From Burkholderia aenigmatica (GTDB taxonomy: Bacteria > Pseudomonadota > Gammaproteobacteria > Burkholderiales > Burkholderiaceae), in assembly GCF_902499175.1 (NCBI RefSeq), contig NZ_CABVQC010000030.1, positions 28,971 through 92,970 of the forward strand: 64,000 nt of DNA. Reading direction: 5' to 3'. The position numbers and the translations under genes were made by a program. The notes under the pieces are model-generated. The model saw only the letters and a program-made list of their open reading frames with translations. It ran no database searches and was not told where the DNA came from. This document shows positions 24,115 to 32,439 of this stretch, one piece after another (the stretch's first letter is position 1; each line of letters begins with the position of its first letter).

Positions 24115-24921
24115 TCAGCCCAGGAAGTGGCGGGCGTAGCGCGCGTTGATGTCGGAGAGTCGGAACAGCGTCAGGAAATCCGCGCAGTTGAAATCGGGAT
24201 CCCAGGCCGGTGCACCGCAGATCTTCGCGCCGAGACGCAGGTAACCCTTGATCAGCGGCGGCGGCGCCACGACGGTGCCCGTCTGCAGTTCGTCGACCGG
24301 CAGGGCCGTGTGCGGGAACGCGCGATACTCGGGCGCCGTCAGCGAGCCTGCCGACAGCGACTGGTACAGATTCGCCGCATAGTGGCCACCGTCGGCCATC
24401 GACACGCTCGCGCAGCCGAGCATCGTCTCGTAGCCGTTCTGCATCATGTATGCGCCAAGGCCACCCCACAGCGCCATGATGACGGCGCCGCTGCGGTAGT
24501 CGCTGTGCACGCACGAGCGGCCGACCTCAACCATCTTGCCGCGCAGGTGCGTGAGGCGCGACAGGTCGAATTCGCCTTCGGCATACAGGCGGCCGACCCG
24601 CGCGGCCTGGTGCGGCGGCAGTACGCGGTACGTGCCGACGACTTTCAACGTATCGAGATCGCGAACCAGCAGGTGGTCGCAGTACGCATCGAACGGATCG
24701 ACGTCGAGACCGGAGGGGCCGCTGACCTGCGCGCCCATCTCTTCGGCGAACACGCTGTAACGCAGGCGCTGGGCTTCGCGCAATTCGTCTTCCGTACGCG
24801 CCCACGCGGCGCGCAGGCGATACTCCGATGTGACGGTTTCAGCAGCGCGCGGCAGGTGGCGCCGCGACGTGTCGAGGGGCAGCGAGGCAAAAGGGAGCGT
24901 AGGCGTCGGCAGTTCTCGCAT
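24115..24921 (-). CDS. olsB: ornithine N-acyltransferase (ornithine lipid synthesis)
   Basis: This 268-residue GNAT-type acyltransferase carries 'WARTEDELREAQRLRYSVFA' (about 37-56), the signature 'CDHLLVRDLDTLKVVGTYRV' (about 75-94) and 'EVGRSCVHSDYRSGAVIMAL' near 135. OlsB transfers a 3-hydroxyacyl group from acyl carrier protein to ornithine, giving lyso-ornithine lipid, the precursor of a phosphate-free membrane lipid. ATG 24921 was chosen over an opening at 25002, since homology begins shortly after it. OlsA is not in the window. A weak Pho-box-like repeat 80 bp upstream and the nearby Pho genes suggest phosphate control. Confidence 0.85.
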   Translation of the reverse strand: MRELPTPTLPFASLPLDTSRRHLPRAAETVTSEYRLRAAWARTEDELREAQRLRYSVFAEEMGAQVSGPSGLDVDPFDAYCDHLLVRDLDTLKVVGTYRVLPPHQAARVGRLYAEGEFDLSRLTHLRGKMVEVGRSCVHSDYRSGAVIMALWGGLGAYMMQNGYETMLGCASVSMADGGHYAANLYQSLSAGSLTAPEYRAFPHTALPVDELQTGTVVAPPPLIKGYLRLGAKICGAPAWDPDFNCADFLTLFRLSDINARYARHFLG

Positions 24922-25000
24922 TAGGCTTTCCTGGTCGTAAGGAATAGGACGACATGCCCGCCAATGTAGTAATCGGCCGTGACCGTTATGTGGCACGACC

Positions 25001-25017
25001 ATGTCCTTTCAATGACG
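25001..25017 (-). promoter_or_regulatory. weak Pho-box-like repeat upstream of olsB
   Basis: On the minus strand CGTCAT-TGAAA-GGACAT places two hexamers 11 bp apart, the spacing of a PhoB half-site pair. The second copy deviates from GTCAT. It lies 80 bp upstream of the olsB ATG. Only one of the two copies is a good match, so this is a candidate. Confidence 0.35.
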
Positions 25018-25091
25018 TGTCGCCGAATTGACTTTAGCAGAAAGCTTGCGAAACCGTATGATGAATCCCTACAAAGCGCTTCAGGCGGGCC

Positions 25092-25553
25092 TCACACCAG
25101 GTCGGGCGTCAATACCGCCCGCAGCACGGCCTGCCGGCTGCCGTCGCGCGTGCGGCTCGCGAGCCACACGATTCCGCCCTTCTTGACGCTCCAGCTGTCG
25201 TCGCCGCCGGCGATCAGTTGCGCGGCGACGCTGCCGAGCGTCGGCTGATGCCCGACGATCACGACCGTCGGCGCGATGCCTTCCGGCCAGCCGGCCGCCG
25301 CCAGCACGTCGTCGACACTGCCGCCCGGCGCGAGCGCGTCGACCGTCCGGTACTGGTCGGTCAGTGCCTCGACGGTCTGCACGGTGCGGGCCGCCGGGCT
25401 CGCGAGGATCACGGTATTCGTCTCGAGCCGGCCACGCAGCCATTTGGCCATCGCCTGCGCGTCCTTGCGGCCACGAACGGTCAACTGGCGCGCGAGATCG
25501 CTCGTCGCGTAGTCTTCGGCTTCGGCGTGGCGCCACAGGATCAGGTTCATCAT
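25092..25553 (-). CDS. sixA: phosphohistidine phosphatase SixA
   Basis: This 153-residue histidine-phosphatase-superfamily protein has the catalytic 'LILWRHAEAEDYA' with the phosphoacceptor His at residue 9, 'TNTVILASPAARTVQTVEAL' near 46 and the second catalytic His in 'VVIVGHQPTLGSVAAQLIAG' near 98. SixA removes phosphate from phosphohistidine, for example on the HPt domain of ArcB in E. coli or on the nitrogen PTS protein NPr. It has the short SixA length without the extra helical insert of cofactor phosphatases. ATG 25550 is an equally possible start. Confidence 0.9.
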   Translation of the reverse strand: MMNLILWRHAEAEDYATSDLARQLTVRGRKDAQAMAKWLRGRLETNTVILASPAARTVQTVEALTDQYRTVDALAPGGSVDDVLAAAGWPEGIAPTVVIVGHQPTLGSVAAQLIAGGDDSWSVKKGGIVWLASRTRDGSRQAVLRAVLTPDLV

Positions 25554-25671
25554 GATGTTCTCCTTGCTTCGGCGAGCGGCCCGCGCCCATGCGTCCGGGC
25601 CGACCGATTACCGTGCGAATTGTCGCAAATTCGGCCGGTTCGCCGCCGCGGCATTTACCCGCATATCGGGA

Positions 25672-25701
25672 TTGACCTGATCATTCATTCAACGCTATAC
25701 T
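25672..25701 (+). promoter_or_regulatory. sigma-70 promoter of the tRNA-Pro gene
   Basis: TTGACC at 25672-25677 and TATACT at 25696-25701 are separated by 18 bp. The tRNA begins 11 bp after the -10 box, which places the transcription start just before the mature 5' end. Confidence 0.75.
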
Positions 25702-25712
25702 CTTTGGCTCGT

Positions 25713-25789
25713 CGGAGCGTAGCGCAGCCTGGTAGCGCATCTGATTTGGGATCAGAGGGTCGTAGGTTCGAATCCTATCGCTCCGACCA
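25713..25789 (+). tRNA. tRNA-Pro(TGG)
   Basis: The acceptor CGGAGCG pairs with CGCTCCG. The D arm is GCGCAGCCTGGTAGCGC, the anticodon arm is TCTGA-TTTGGGA-TCAGA with anticodon TGG, and the T arm is GTAGG-TTCGAAT-CCTAT. The discriminator is A and CCA is encoded. A good promoter precedes it and a terminator follows within 11 bp, so it is a single-gene unit. Confidence 0.97.
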
Positions 25790-25799
25790 AAGGAATCAA

Positions 25800-25829
25800 G
25801 GGGTTACGGTTAACGCCGTAGCCCCTTTT
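25800..25829 (+). terminator. intrinsic terminator of the tRNA-Pro gene
   Basis: The stem GGGGTTACGG (25800-25809) pairs with CCGTAGCCCC (25816-25825), with one G-U pair and a 6-nt loop. Four T residues follow at 25826-25829. Confidence 0.85.
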
Positions 25830-25944
25830 CCATTTCCGGGCCCTTGAAACGCCGATCGGGATTCCCGCCTCGCCTCAATCCATTGTAGGGATCCATTGGG
25901 GCGTCGACGCTACAACGCCCCCTTCGGCGAACACTTTTCGACGG

Positions 25945-26397
25945 TCAGCGCGAAGCAAACGGCTTGCGGCCTTTCGCTTTCAATGCGGCATCGATATCGG
26001 CCCGCGTATTCACGGTACGGCCGTCCACCACGCAATCCGATTGCACGGGCCTCGCGCCGGCAGCAAATCCGACACCGCCAAGATTGATCGCCACCCATTG
26101 CGGGTGACGGTTTTCCAGCGCGAACGTCATGATCCCGGCCTGGTCGTCCGTCAATATCAAGCCGCCGTCCTTTTCCGCCAATGCAACGCACAAGAACGCG
26201 GCGTCACGGTCTTTCAGCAGATCGACGACGACATAGCGATAGTCCTTCAGGTTCGGATCGCGGTCGTTCAGCCGATGGACGGCTGCCAGGATCTGCGCGC
26301 GGTCGGGGTCACGCTTGTCGAGATCTCGCGCATGCGCCGCAGTCACCGAGGTCATGGCCAGGATCAATGCGCATGCGGCAAGTCGGGATAACTTCAT
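25945..26397 (-). CDS. exported protein of unknown function
   Basis: This 150-residue protein has a Sec signal peptide ('LAACALILAMTSVTAAHA', cleavage after residue 23). The mature part contains 'AQILAAVHRLNDRDPNLKDY' and 'VVVDLLKDRDAAFLCVALAE', a mixed alpha/beta pattern. Two Cys residues (in 'FLCVAL' and 'SDCVVDG') could form a disulfide. The family is not recognised. It is divergent from another small exported protein 133 bp away, and the two may share a promoter region. Confidence 0.75.
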   Translation of the reverse strand: MKLSRLAACALILAMTSVTAAHARDLDKRDPDRAQILAAVHRLNDRDPNLKDYRYVVVDLLKDRDAAFLCVALAEKDGGLILTDDQAGIMTFALENRHPQWVAINLGGVGFAAGARPVQSDCVVDGRTVNTRADIDAALKAKGRKPFASR

Positions 26398-26530
26398 CGT
26401 CGGTCAGGTTCGTGGAAAGACAGGTTGGAAATCATCGAGCGCCCGCCTGGTCGGCCCGTCGGTTTGCCGACGGCATACGGCCAACGAGCCACCCGCAGCT
26501 CGCACACGGCGCTCACCGGAACACGCGATA

Positions 26531-26992
26531 ATGCGCGTGGACAACCTGCATCCGCGCATGAAAAACAACATTCTCAAGACCGCCCTCTGCGCATCGCTGC
26601 TCGCACTGGCAACCTGCGGCTCCGCGTCGGCCAAGGCGCTCGACGACGCGCTCGACTGCCATTCGACCGGCCACAAGTTCGTCGCGCCGCTGCTCGCCGC
26701 CGGCGACATCCAGTCTGAGCCGATGCACGTCGAATCGAACTCGGTCAATGCATTCCGCACGAGCCACTCGCTGACCGCGTACGGCTTCGGCGTGTATGTC
26801 GTACTCGGTTACCAGGCGAACGACCCGATCTTCCGCACGGGCGACGGCACGCCGATCGGCGACTGGGCCTACGGTGTCGTGGTGCGCGGCACGAAGAGCG
26901 CGGTGGAGGAAGCCGTGCGCAAGGCAGGCAGCGACGCGACCGTCAGGCAGGCGTTTCCGTTCCTGACCGCGATCGTCTGCTCGTCGGACTGA
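26531..26992 (+). CDS. exported protein of unknown function
   Basis: This 153-residue protein has a signal peptide with core 'ILKTALCASLLALATCGSAS', cleaved near 'SAKA'. The mature domain begins 'LDDALDCHSTGHKFVAPLLA' and ends 'FPFLTAIVCSSD', so two Cys residues at its ends could form a disulfide. A central Tyr/Gly-rich stretch ('YGFGVYVVLGYQANDP') suggests beta structure. ATG 26558 is an alternative start that would shorten the n-region to the classical 'MKNNILK'. I recognise no family. It is convergent with ppx. Confidence 0.75.
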   Translation: MRVDNLHPRMKNNILKTALCASLLALATCGSASAKALDDALDCHSTGHKFVAPLLAAGDIQSEPMHVESNSVNAFRTSHSLTAYGFGVYVVLGYQANDPIFRTGDGTPIGDWAYGVVVRGTKSAVEEAVRKAGSDATVRQAFPFLTAIVCSSD

Positions 26993-27078
26993 GCGGCCGC
27001 CAGGACGATCGAGCGGCTATCCGGTGGGGCAGCAAGCCATCCTGCTGCCCGGCCCCTCCCGGCCCCGCTCTCGACCTT

Positions 27079-28593
27079 TTACGCGCCGGTATACACCACG
27101 CGATACGGGATACCGACCTTCTCCCACTCGGCTGCCTCCTGGCTGAGGCTGTAGTCGGTCAGCGGGTTCTGCTCGACCCACGCGCTCGGCAGGCGCACTT
27201 CATAGCCGCCCTTCTTCATCTGCGAAACGGAAATGTCCGGCAGCCCTGCATCGGTTCGGCGCCGGCACAGCAGCGCAGCGAGCCGCAGGCAGAACAGCAG
27301 CGGCCACTCGACCTCGCGCGCCTGCGACAGCTTGCCGAGCTTGCCTGCATGACCGAGCACGAGCGCGGCGAGGCGCGCCTGGTCGGTGCGCGAAAAACCC
27401 GGCATGTCCGCGTTGCTCGCGATATAGGACGAGTGCTTGTGATACGCGCTGTGCGAGATCGACAGGCCGATCTCGTGCAATGCGGCCGACCAGCCGAGGA
27501 ACATCCGCCCTTCCTCGCGTGCTTCGTCGTCGGCTTCCTCGAGCTCGTCGTAGAAACGCACTGCCAGCGCGCCGATCCGCTCGGCCTGCGCGCGATCGAC
27601 ACCGTAGCGGCGCGTGAAGCCCTCGACGGTCACCGCCCGCATGTCCTCGTGCTGCGTCCGGCCGAGCAGGTCGTACAGCACACCGAGGCGCAACGCGCCG
27701 TCGGTCGTATCGACGTAATCGACACCGAGTTCCTCGAACACCGCGAGCATGATCGCGAGGCCACCCGCGAGCACCGGCACGCGGTCGGGCTTCAGTGCGA
27801 TCAGCTTCAGCCGGTTGACGTTCTCCGACTTGATCAGCGCACGCTTGAGGCGCTCGAGACCGCCGCGTGAAATGCCGTGCGTAATGCCCGGATCGTTGAA
27901 GCCGTTTGCCTCGACCAGCTCCGCGAGCGCGCGCGCGGTGCCGGACGAGCCGATCGCCTGATCCCACCCGGCCTTCTTGTACTCGCTCGAGATGATCTGG
28001 ATCTCGCGCTTGGCCGCGAGTTCGGCCTGCCGCATCGTGTATTCGTCGACGTTGCCGGCAGGGAAGAAGGTGCGGCTGTGGCTCACGCAGCCGATATAGA
28101 GACTCTCCATCACGATCGGCGTGTAGTGCGAGCCGATGATGAATTCGGTCGAGCCGCCGCCGATGTCGACGACGAGCCGCTTGCCGGCGCTCGCCGGCAC
28201 CGAGTGCGCGGCGCCCGCATAGATCAGGCGCGCTTCTTCGCGGCCCGCAATCACTTCGATCGGGAAACCGAGCGCTGCTTCGGCCTCGCCGAGAAATTCG
28301 CCCGCGTTCTTCGCGACACGCAGCGTGTTGGTCGCCACCGCGCGCACATGGTCGGGATGGAAATCGCGCAAGCGCTCGCCGAACCGCTTGAGCGCCTCCC
28401 AGCCACGCTCCTGCGACGCCCGATCGAGCATCTTGTCGCTCGACAGGCCGGCGGCCAGCCGGACGGGCTCGCGCAGCGCGTCGACGGGATAGATCTGGCT
28501 GCCCGCCGACGTTTCCTCGACGCGACCGACGATCAGCCGGAAGCTGTTCGAGCCGAGATCCACGGCAGCCAGCAAGTGGGGGGTTGTAACCAT
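27079..28593 (-). CDS. ppx: exopolyphosphatase (Ppx/GppA family)
   Basis: This 504-residue ASKHA-fold phosphatase hydrolyses terminal phosphates from polyphosphate (or pppGpp). Diagnostic motifs are 'LAAVDLGSNSFRLIVGRVEE' at the N-terminus, 'VVDIGGGSTEFIIG' near 150 and an HD-like C-terminal domain ('GWSAALHEIGLSISHSAYHK'). ATG 28593 was chosen over an opening at 28644 because conserved sequence begins six residues later. It diverges from ppk across a 279-bp intergenic region, so synthesis and breakdown of polyphosphate are encoded back to back. Ppx and GppA cannot be separated by eye, though the ppk neighbour favours Ppx. Confidence 0.92.
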   Translation of the reverse strand: MVTTPHLLAAVDLGSNSFRLIVGRVEETSAGSQIYPVDALREPVRLAAGLSSDKMLDRASQERGWEALKRFGERLRDFHPDHVRAVATNTLRVAKNAGEFLGEAEAALGFPIEVIAGREEARLIYAGAAHSVPASAGKRLVVDIGGGSTEFIIGSHYTPIVMESLYIGCVSHSRTFFPAGNVDEYTMRQAELAAKREIQIISSEYKKAGWDQAIGSSGTARALAELVEANGFNDPGITHGISRGGLERLKRALIKSENVNRLKLIALKPDRVPVLAGGLAIMLAVFEELGVDYVDTTDGALRLGVLYDLLGRTQHEDMRAVTVEGFTRRYGVDRAQAERIGALAVRFYDELEEADDEAREEGRMFLGWSAALHEIGLSISHSAYHKHSSYIASNADMPGFSRTDQARLAALVLGHAGKLGKLSQAREVEWPLLFCLRLAALLCRRRTDAGLPDISVSQMKKGGYEVRLPSAWVEQNPLTDYSLSQEAAEWEKVGIPYRVVYTGA

Positions 28594-28791
28594 CAGAAGG
28601 GGGCTCCGTGCGCGTTCTCCCACGGCGGCCGGTGCGACAGCCATGGGCGATCAATCAAAGGCGACATTTTAAGCGTGGAACGCTTGCCATTGCCACGCTT
28701 CACGGGCATGCACACTGCTCGTTTGCATATCGTCGAAACATTTATGAGACGAAACGGTTACAGCGTAGAATTTCCCGATATAAATACACTA

Positions 28792-28809
28792 CCGTCATCA
28801 GCACGTCAT
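28792..28809 (+). promoter_or_regulatory. Pho-box-like direct repeat upstream of ppk
   Basis: CGTCAT occurs at 28793-28798 and again at 28804-28809, exactly 11 bp apart and preceded by C or A, the spacing of PhoB half-sites. The box lies 64 bp upstream of the ppk ATG. PhoB control of polyphosphate kinase is known in other proteobacteria; here it is inferred from the repeat and the nearby phoB gene. Confidence 0.6.
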
Positions 28810-28872
28810 CGTACCGTGAGAGTTTCCGAGCGTCCTTTCGAATCATCGCCCGAATCACCCCCTACTCTGCCG

Positions 28873-30936
28873 ATGTCCGTCCGTTACCCGCTTCTCAATC
28901 GTGAACTCGGCATCCTCGGCTTCAACGAGCGCGTGCTGGCCCAGGCAGCCGATCCTCAAGTCCCGCTGCTCGAGCGCCTCCGCTTCATCTGCATCACCAG
29001 CAGCAACCTCGACGAATTCTTCGAAGTCCGGATGGCCGGCCTGCAGGAGCAGATCCGCGACAACCCCGGCGCGCTGACGCCCGACGGCATGTCGTTACAA
29101 CATGCTTACGATCTCGTCGTCGAACGCGCGCAGCGGCTCGTCCACCGACAGTACACGATGCTGCACGAAACCGTGCTGCCCGCGCTCGAACAGGAAGGCA
29201 TCTACTTCCATGCGAGCGACACGTGGAACGACGAGCAGCTCGAATGGGCGCGGCGCTACTTCCTCGACGAGCTGCTGCCCGTGCTGACGCCGATCGGCCT
29301 CGATCCCGCCCACCCGTTCCCGCGCGTGCTGAACAAGAGCCTGAACTTCGTCGTCGAGCTCGAAGGCCGCGACGCATTCGGCCGCCAGGCCGTGATGGGC
29401 ATCGTGCAGGCACCGCGCGCACTGCCGCGCGTCGTGCGCATGCCGCACGCGCTGTCGGGCTTCGAGCACGGCTTCGTGCTGCTCAGCTCGTTCATGCAGC
29501 GCTTCGTCGGCGAACTCTTCCCGCAACTCGTCGTGAAGAGCTGCAACCAGTTCCGCATCACGCGCAACAGCGAGCTGTTCGTCGACGAAGACGAAATCAC
29601 GAACCTGCGCGTCGCGCTGCAGGGCGAACTGCCCGCGCGCCACCTCGGCAACGCGGTGCGCCTCGAGGTGTCGGCCGACACGCCGCCGCACATCGTGCGA
29701 CGCCTGCTCGTGGAAAGCGAACTCGGCGAGAAGGACTGCTATCGCGTGGCCGGATCGGTGAACCTCGTGCGACTGATGCAGATTCCCGATCTCGTCGACC
29801 GCCCCGACCTGAAGTTCACGCCGTTCACCGCATCGACCCCGTCTGCGATCACGAACGCGCCGACGATGTTCGACGCGATCGACAACGGCGACATCCTGCT
29901 GCACCACCCGTACGAGAGCTTCCAGCCGGTGCTCGAACTGCTGCAGCAGGCCGCGAAGGATCCGAGCGTCGTCGCGATCAAGCAGACGATCTACCGCACC
30001 GGCACCGATTCGCCGCTGATGGATGCGCTGATGGAAGCGGCGCGCAACGGCAAGGAAGTGACCGTCGTCGTCGAGTTGCTCGCGCGCTTCGACGAGGAAA
30101 CCAACATCAACTGGGCGTCGCAGCTCGAAGCCGTCGGCGCGCATGTCGTGTACGGCGTGGTCGGCCACAAGTGCCACGCGAAGATGATGCTGATCGTGCG
30201 ACGCGTCGTGCAGGCCGGCAAGGCGTCGCTGCGCCGCTACGTGCACCTCGGCACCGGCAACTACCACCCGCGCACGGCACGCCTCTACACCGACTTCGGG
30301 CTGATGACGGCCGACCAGAAGATCTGCGAAGACGTCCATCACGTCTTCCAGCAACTGACCGGCATCGGCGGCGAACTCACGCTGCACGAGCTGTGGCAGT
30401 CGCCGTTCACGCTGCATCCGCGCATCATCGACGCGATCCGCGCGGAGATCGACAATGCACGCGCTGGCAAACGCGCGCGCGTCGTCGCAAAGATGAACGC
30501 GCTGCTGGAGCCGACGGTGATCGCCGCGCTGTACGAAGCGTCGCAGGCCGGCGTCAAGGTCGACCTGATCGTACGCGGTGTCTGCGCGCTGAAGCCCGGC
30601 GTACCGGGGCTATCGGAAAACATCACCGTGCGCTCGATCGTCGGCCGCTTCCTCGAGCACCACCGGATCTACTATTTCCACGCGAACGGCGCCGAGGACG
30701 TCTATCTGTCGAGCGCCGACTGGATGGACCGCAACCTGTTCCGCCGCGTCGAAGTCGCGTTCCCGATTCGCGATCGGAAGCTCAAGCGGCGCGTGATCGC
30801 CGAAGGCCTGTCGGTATGCCTCGGCGACAACCAGTCGGCGTGGCTGATGCACAGCGACGGCCACTACCGCCGGCGCCGCGCCGGCAAGACGATCCGCAAC
30901 GCGCAACTCGGGTTGCTCGGGAAGTTCTGCTCCTGA
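28873..30936 (+). CDS. ppk1: polyphosphate kinase 1
   Basis: This 687-residue enzyme makes polyphosphate from ATP and matches the usual PPK1 length. It has the N-terminal helical domain ('YPLLNRELGILGFNERVLAQ', 'SSNLDEFFEVRMAGLQEQI'), the head domain and two phospholipase-D-like C-terminal domains. Key motifs are 'AIKQTIYRTGTDSPLMDALM', 'VGHKCHAKMMLIVRR' and 'YVHLGTGNYHPRTARLYTDF', with the autophosphorylated His region. The frame is open far upstream, but ATG 28873 gives the family N-terminus. It is preceded by a Pho-box-like repeat and followed by a perfect 40-bp palindrome acting as terminator. Confidence 0.96.
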   Translation: MSVRYPLLNRELGILGFNERVLAQAADPQVPLLERLRFICITSSNLDEFFEVRMAGLQEQIRDNPGALTPDGMSLQHAYDLVVERAQRLVHRQYTMLHETVLPALEQEGIYFHASDTWNDEQLEWARRYFLDELLPVLTPIGLDPAHPFPRVLNKSLNFVVELEGRDAFGRQAVMGIVQAPRALPRVVRMPHALSGFEHGFVLLSSFMQRFVGELFPQLVVKSCNQFRITRNSELFVDEDEITNLRVALQGELPARHLGNAVRLEVSADTPPHIVRRLLVESELGEKDCYRVAGSVNLVRLMQIPDLVDRPDLKFTPFTASTPSAITNAPTMFDAIDNGDILLHHPYESFQPVLELLQQAAKDPSVVAIKQTIYRTGTDSPLMDALMEAARNGKEVTVVVELLARFDEETNINWASQLEAVGAHVVYGVVGHKCHAKMMLIVRRVVQAGKASLRRYVHLGTGNYHPRTARLYTDFGLMTADQKICEDVHHVFQQLTGIGGELTLHELWQSPFTLHPRIIDAIRAEIDNARAGKRARVVAKMNALLEPTVIAALYEASQAGVKVDLIVRGVCALKPGVPGLSENITVRSIVGRFLEHHRIYYFHANGAEDVYLSSADWMDRNLFRRVEVAFPIRDRKLKRRVIAEGLSVCLGDNQSAWLMHSDGHYRRRRAGKTIRNAQLGLLGKFCS

Positions 30937-30970
30937 ACCCGCAGCGCGACGCGAGTCGCGCGCCGCATCG

Positions 30971-31010
30971 CCATGAAAAAACGCAGCCCGCGGGCTGCGT
31001 TTTTTCATGG
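30971..31010. terminator. bidirectional terminator formed by a perfect 40-bp palindrome
   Basis: Bases 30971-30990 are the exact reverse complement of 30991-31010, with no mismatch or loop base. The core CGCAGCCCG/CGGGCTGCG is flanked by six A and six T residues, so it terminates transcription in both directions. It lies between convergent ppk (ending 30936) and phoR (ending 31063). Confidence 0.9.
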
Positions 31011-31062
31011 TGGAGCCAGCAGGCCGCCGCTCGCCGAACGAGCGACGGATACCGTTACGCGC

Positions 31063-32382
31063 TCATGCCTCGTACGCGGCCGGCCGGATCGCGATGATGC
31101 GCGAGCCCGGGAACCGCGCGGTGAACGTGCTGCCGCGCCCTTCCTCGCTCTGCACGTACAGGTGCGCGTCGTGCCGCTGCAGCACGTGCTTGACGATCGC
31201 AAGCCCGAGCCCCGTGCCGCCCGTGTCGCGCGAACGGCTGCGGTCGACGCGGTAGAAGCGTTCGGTAAGCCGCGGCAGGTCGGCGGCCGGGATGCCGAAG
31301 CCGCTGTCCGTGACGGAAAACACGCCCTGCGCGCCTTCGCGCCGCCACGTCGCGACGATCTTGCCGCCGTCCGGCGTATAGCGGATCGCGTTGGTGACGA
31401 GATTCGCGAACGCGCTGAACAGTTCCGTCTGCGCACCGGTGACACCGAGCGTCTCGTCGATCGAGAACACGATATCGTGATGCCCGTTCGACAGCGTCTG
31501 CGCGTCCTCCTTCAGATGGTCGAACACGGCGCGCATGTCGATCGCGCGATCGAGCGGCGGCTTGCTCTCGCCCTCGAGCTTCGCGAGCACCAGCAGGTCG
31601 GTGACGATGTGCCGCATCCGCGATGCCTGCTGCTCCATCATCTCGAGATAGCGCGCACGGTCTTCCTCGTTCAGCGGCAGCTCGCGCATCGTCTCGAGGA
31701 AACCCGACAGCACGGTAAGCGGCGTCTTCAACTCGTGCGACACGTTCGCGACGAAGTCACGCCGCATTGCATCGGTACGCTCGAGCTCCGTGATGTCCTG
31801 CGTGAGCAGCAGCTTGCGATTCTCGCCGTACGGAAACACCTGCACGGCGAGCACGTTCTGCCGCGCGTCGCCCATGCCGTGCATCACGAGTGTCTCGTCG
31901 TAATGCTGCGCGTTCAGATAGCGGACGAAATCGGGATGGCGTACCAGGTTGGTGATGTGCTGGCGCAGGTCGCGCTTCGCGTCGAGGCCAAAATGAACCT
32001 CGGCGATCGCATTGCACCACTCGATCTGGTCATGGTCGTCGAGCATCGCGACCCCGTTCGGCGACGCCTGGATCGCCTGGATGAACCGCGAATGCTGCTG
32101 CTCGACCTGCCGCACCTGCGCGTGCCACTGCTTCGCGAGTTTGTGCAGACGATAGTAGATCTCGCCCCAGATGCCCGGCGCGCTCGGCACCTCGCCATAG
32201 ACCGGTGCATCGAGCAGGCGCCACAGACGCTGCGTATGAAAGGTGCTGAAAAAGCCCTGCGCGACCAGCATCACGACGACGAACACGAGGCCCGCGGTCG
32301 GGCCGGCAAAAACGCCGACCAATACGCCGATCAGCACGAGCAGCACGAGCGACACCAGAAAGCGCGCCCAGATGATGTTCAT
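31063..32382 (-). CDS. phoR: phosphate regulon sensor histidine kinase
   Basis: This 439-residue kinase has two N-terminal transmembrane helices (about 5-42), a linker, a PAS domain ('IQASPNGVAMLDDHDQIEWC', near 105), the His phosphorylation site in 'FVANVSHELKTPLTVLSGFL' near 213 and an ATPase domain with N box 'LVTNAIRYTP', G1 'DSGFGIP' and G2 'GGTGLGLAIVKHVLQ'. PhoR responds to phosphate through the Pst transporter and PhoU, and phosphorylates PhoB. It lies 57 bp downstream of phoB in the pst-pho run. The lack of a large periplasmic domain is typical of PhoR. Confidence 0.95.
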   Translation of the reverse strand: MNIIWARFLVSLVLLVLIGVLVGVFAGPTAGLVFVVVMLVAQGFFSTFHTQRLWRLLDAPVYGEVPSAPGIWGEIYYRLHKLAKQWHAQVRQVEQQHSRFIQAIQASPNGVAMLDDHDQIEWCNAIAEVHFGLDAKRDLRQHITNLVRHPDFVRYLNAQHYDETLVMHGMGDARQNVLAVQVFPYGENRKLLLTQDITELERTDAMRRDFVANVSHELKTPLTVLSGFLETMRELPLNEEDRARYLEMMEQQASRMRHIVTDLLVLAKLEGESKPPLDRAIDMRAVFDHLKEDAQTLSNGHHDIVFSIDETLGVTGAQTELFSAFANLVTNAIRYTPDGGKIVATWRREGAQGVFSVTDSGFGIPAADLPRLTERFYRVDRSRSRDTGGTGLGLAIVKHVLQRHDAHLYVQSEEGRGSTFTARFPGSRIIAIRPAAYEA

Positions 32383-32439
32383 GATTCAGCGCCCGAAAGA
32401 ATGAACGGCATGCCGTGGCACACAGCATGCGTGGATACG

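Noticed and set aside
27027..27060. hairpin GGGCAGCA/TGCTGCCC after ppx as terminator
   Set aside because: The stem is good but no T tract follows on either strand, so termination cannot be supported.
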